Shown here: positions 63,352 through 64,000 of the stretch, piece after piece
Layout: the number at the start of each line of letters is the position of its first letter
Numbering within the stretch: the first letter of the stretch is position 1
NCBI RefSeq assembly: GCF_900099645.1
Contig: NZ_FMTL01000002.1
Coordinates: forward strand, 1,163,062 to 1,227,061
From: Pseudomonas peli
GTDB lineage: Bacteria > Pseudomonadota > Gammaproteobacteria > Pseudomonadales > Pseudomonadaceae
Length of the DNA: 64,000 bases
Reading direction: 5' to 3'
The notes under the pieces: model-generated
Databases searched by the model: none
Seen by the model: only the letters and a program-made list of their open reading frames with translations
What the model was told of the DNA's origin: nothing
Made by a program: the position numbers and the translations under genes

Positions 63352-64000
63352 AGTACGCCTTCATCAATCATCTATCCGCAGACTATCCGGTTCGCCGTCT
63401 GTGCCTGACTCTAAAAGTACATGCCAGCGGTTACTACGCCTGGCTGGCAGAGCCGAAGTCGGCGCGAGCCAAGGATGATCAGCGGCTGCTAGGCCTGATC
63501 AAGCATTCGTGGCTAGAGAGCGGTGGCATCTACGGTTACCGAAAAATCCATGACGATCTGCGTGAGCTTGGCGAACAGTGCGGCAGGCACCGAGTTGCTC
63601 GATTAATGCGTCAGGAAGGACTGCGTTCGCAGACGGGTTACCGGCGTCGACCGGGTCGTTATGGTGGCAAGCCTCCAGTCGCTTCGCCGAATCATCTTGA
63701 GCGTCGATTCAACGTCACCGAACCCAACAAAGTCTGGGTCACGGACATAACCTACATCCGCACCTATGAGGGTTGGTTATTTTTGGCGGTGGTGCTCGAT
63801 CTGTTTTCACGGCAGGTAATTGGCTGGTCGATGAAGCCGCAGATGACCAGCGATCTGGCTATTGATGCATTGCTGATGGCCGTTTGGCGGCGTAAGCCCA
63901 AGCAGGAAGTGATGATTCACTCAGACCAGGGTAGTCAGTTCAGCAGTGGTGACTGGCAGAGTTTCCTAAAAGCCAACAACTTGCTTGGAAGCATGAGCCG
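63348..64000 (+). CDS. IS3-family transposase OrfB (partial, rve integrase core)
   Basis: Frame in -1 relation to orfA: HTH_21 region (GGIYGYRKIHDDLRELG), then the DDE integrase core with the first Asp in VWVTDITYIRT and the second in IHSDQGSQFSS. The catalytic Glu lies beyond the window edge. Likely made only as the OrfAB fusion by frameshifting. Confidence 0.92.
   Translation, partial: MKYAFINHLSADYPVRRLCLTLKVHASGYYAWLAEPKSARAKDDQRLLGLIKHSWLESGGIYGYRKIHDDLRELGEQCGRHRVARLMRQEGLRSQTGYRRRPGRYGGKPPVASPNHLERRFNVTEPNKVWVTDITYIRTYEGWLFLAVVLDLFSRQVIGWSMKPQMTSDLAIDALLMAVWRRKPKQEVMIHSDQGSQFSSGDWQSFLKANNLLGSMS

Larger units (their letters stand above)
63011..64000 (+). mobile_element. IS3-family insertion sequence, left part (runs off the window)
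   Basis: Left terminus TGAATCGCCCC at 63011, then orfA and orfB of an IS3-type element. IS3 elements are about 1.2-1.3 kb, so the right end should lie roughly 250 bp beyond the window. It is inserted in the 5' end of the GajA-like gene. Confidence 0.88.

Overview
The window looks like the denitrification supercluster of a high-GC gammaproteobacterium, almost certainly a Pseudomonas of the stutzeri/mendocina/aeruginosa type. Gene content, gene order and TTGAY-N4-RTCAA (Anr/Dnr) boxes all point that way. Nitrate, NO and N2O reductase genes are all present. No nitrite reductase gene (nirS or nirK) is in the window. On the right, an integrase-led accessory region ends in two anti-phage-type modules and an insertion sequence.

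Layout: (1) 1-7751: partial narG, narK2 and narK1 on the minus strand, divergent from the nitrate sensor-regulator pair narX-narL, with a perfect NarL 7-2-7 site and an Anr/Dnr box between them. (2) 7773-16317: carbonic anhydrase, a Dnr-type regulator, a DGC-family protein, ubiU-ubiV-ubiT (oxygen-independent ubiquinone synthesis), and molybdopterin genes moeA, moaB, moaE, moaD, moaC with an inserted pdxH. (3) 16334-27454: NO response and NO respiration: norR1 divergent from ytfE1, mobA-nnrS-CopD-like, norD, norCB, norQ-norE-norF. (4) 27607-30364: cytochrome c551, a cytoplasmic chemoreceptor and an SDR. (5) 30679-39003: nosR-nosZ-nosD-nosF-nosY-nosL-tatE. (6) 39354-47344: an acyl-CoA dehydrogenase, a cupin, and a second NO-responsive block (CopD-like 2, a HemN-like protein without radical-SAM cysteines, norR2, ytfE2 with a coupled 42-aa membrane peptide, a second Dnr-type regulator, a DnrP-like zinc ribbon).

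From about 47.4 kb the character changes. Genes are sparser, base composition is lower in GC in places, and many small unknown ORFs appear. A 31-bp remnant matching the 3' end of a tRNA-Pro lies about 390 bp before a tyrosine recombinase gene, which suggests the edge of an integrated element. The region carries unknown lipoproteins and small membrane proteins, an alpha/beta-hydrolase, a large autotransporter, a Septu-like ATPase-HNH pair and a Gabija-like OLD nuclease-UvrD helicase pair. An IS3-family element runs off the right edge and has cut the 5' end of the OLD gene. Sequences resembling the end of that IS also sit on both sides of the Septu-like module.

How it works together: NarX-NarL and Anr/Dnr switch on nitrate uptake and reduction. 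MoaBCDE, MoeA and MobA make the molybdenum cofactor for NarG. UbiUVT keep quinone synthesis going without oxygen. NorCB and NosZ, with their maturation factors, remove NO and N2O. Two NorR-type activators, each divergent from a ytfE iron-sulfur repair gene through GGT-N7-ACC sites and a -24/-12 promoter, respond to NO stress. All assignments come from reading the sequence; no database search was run.
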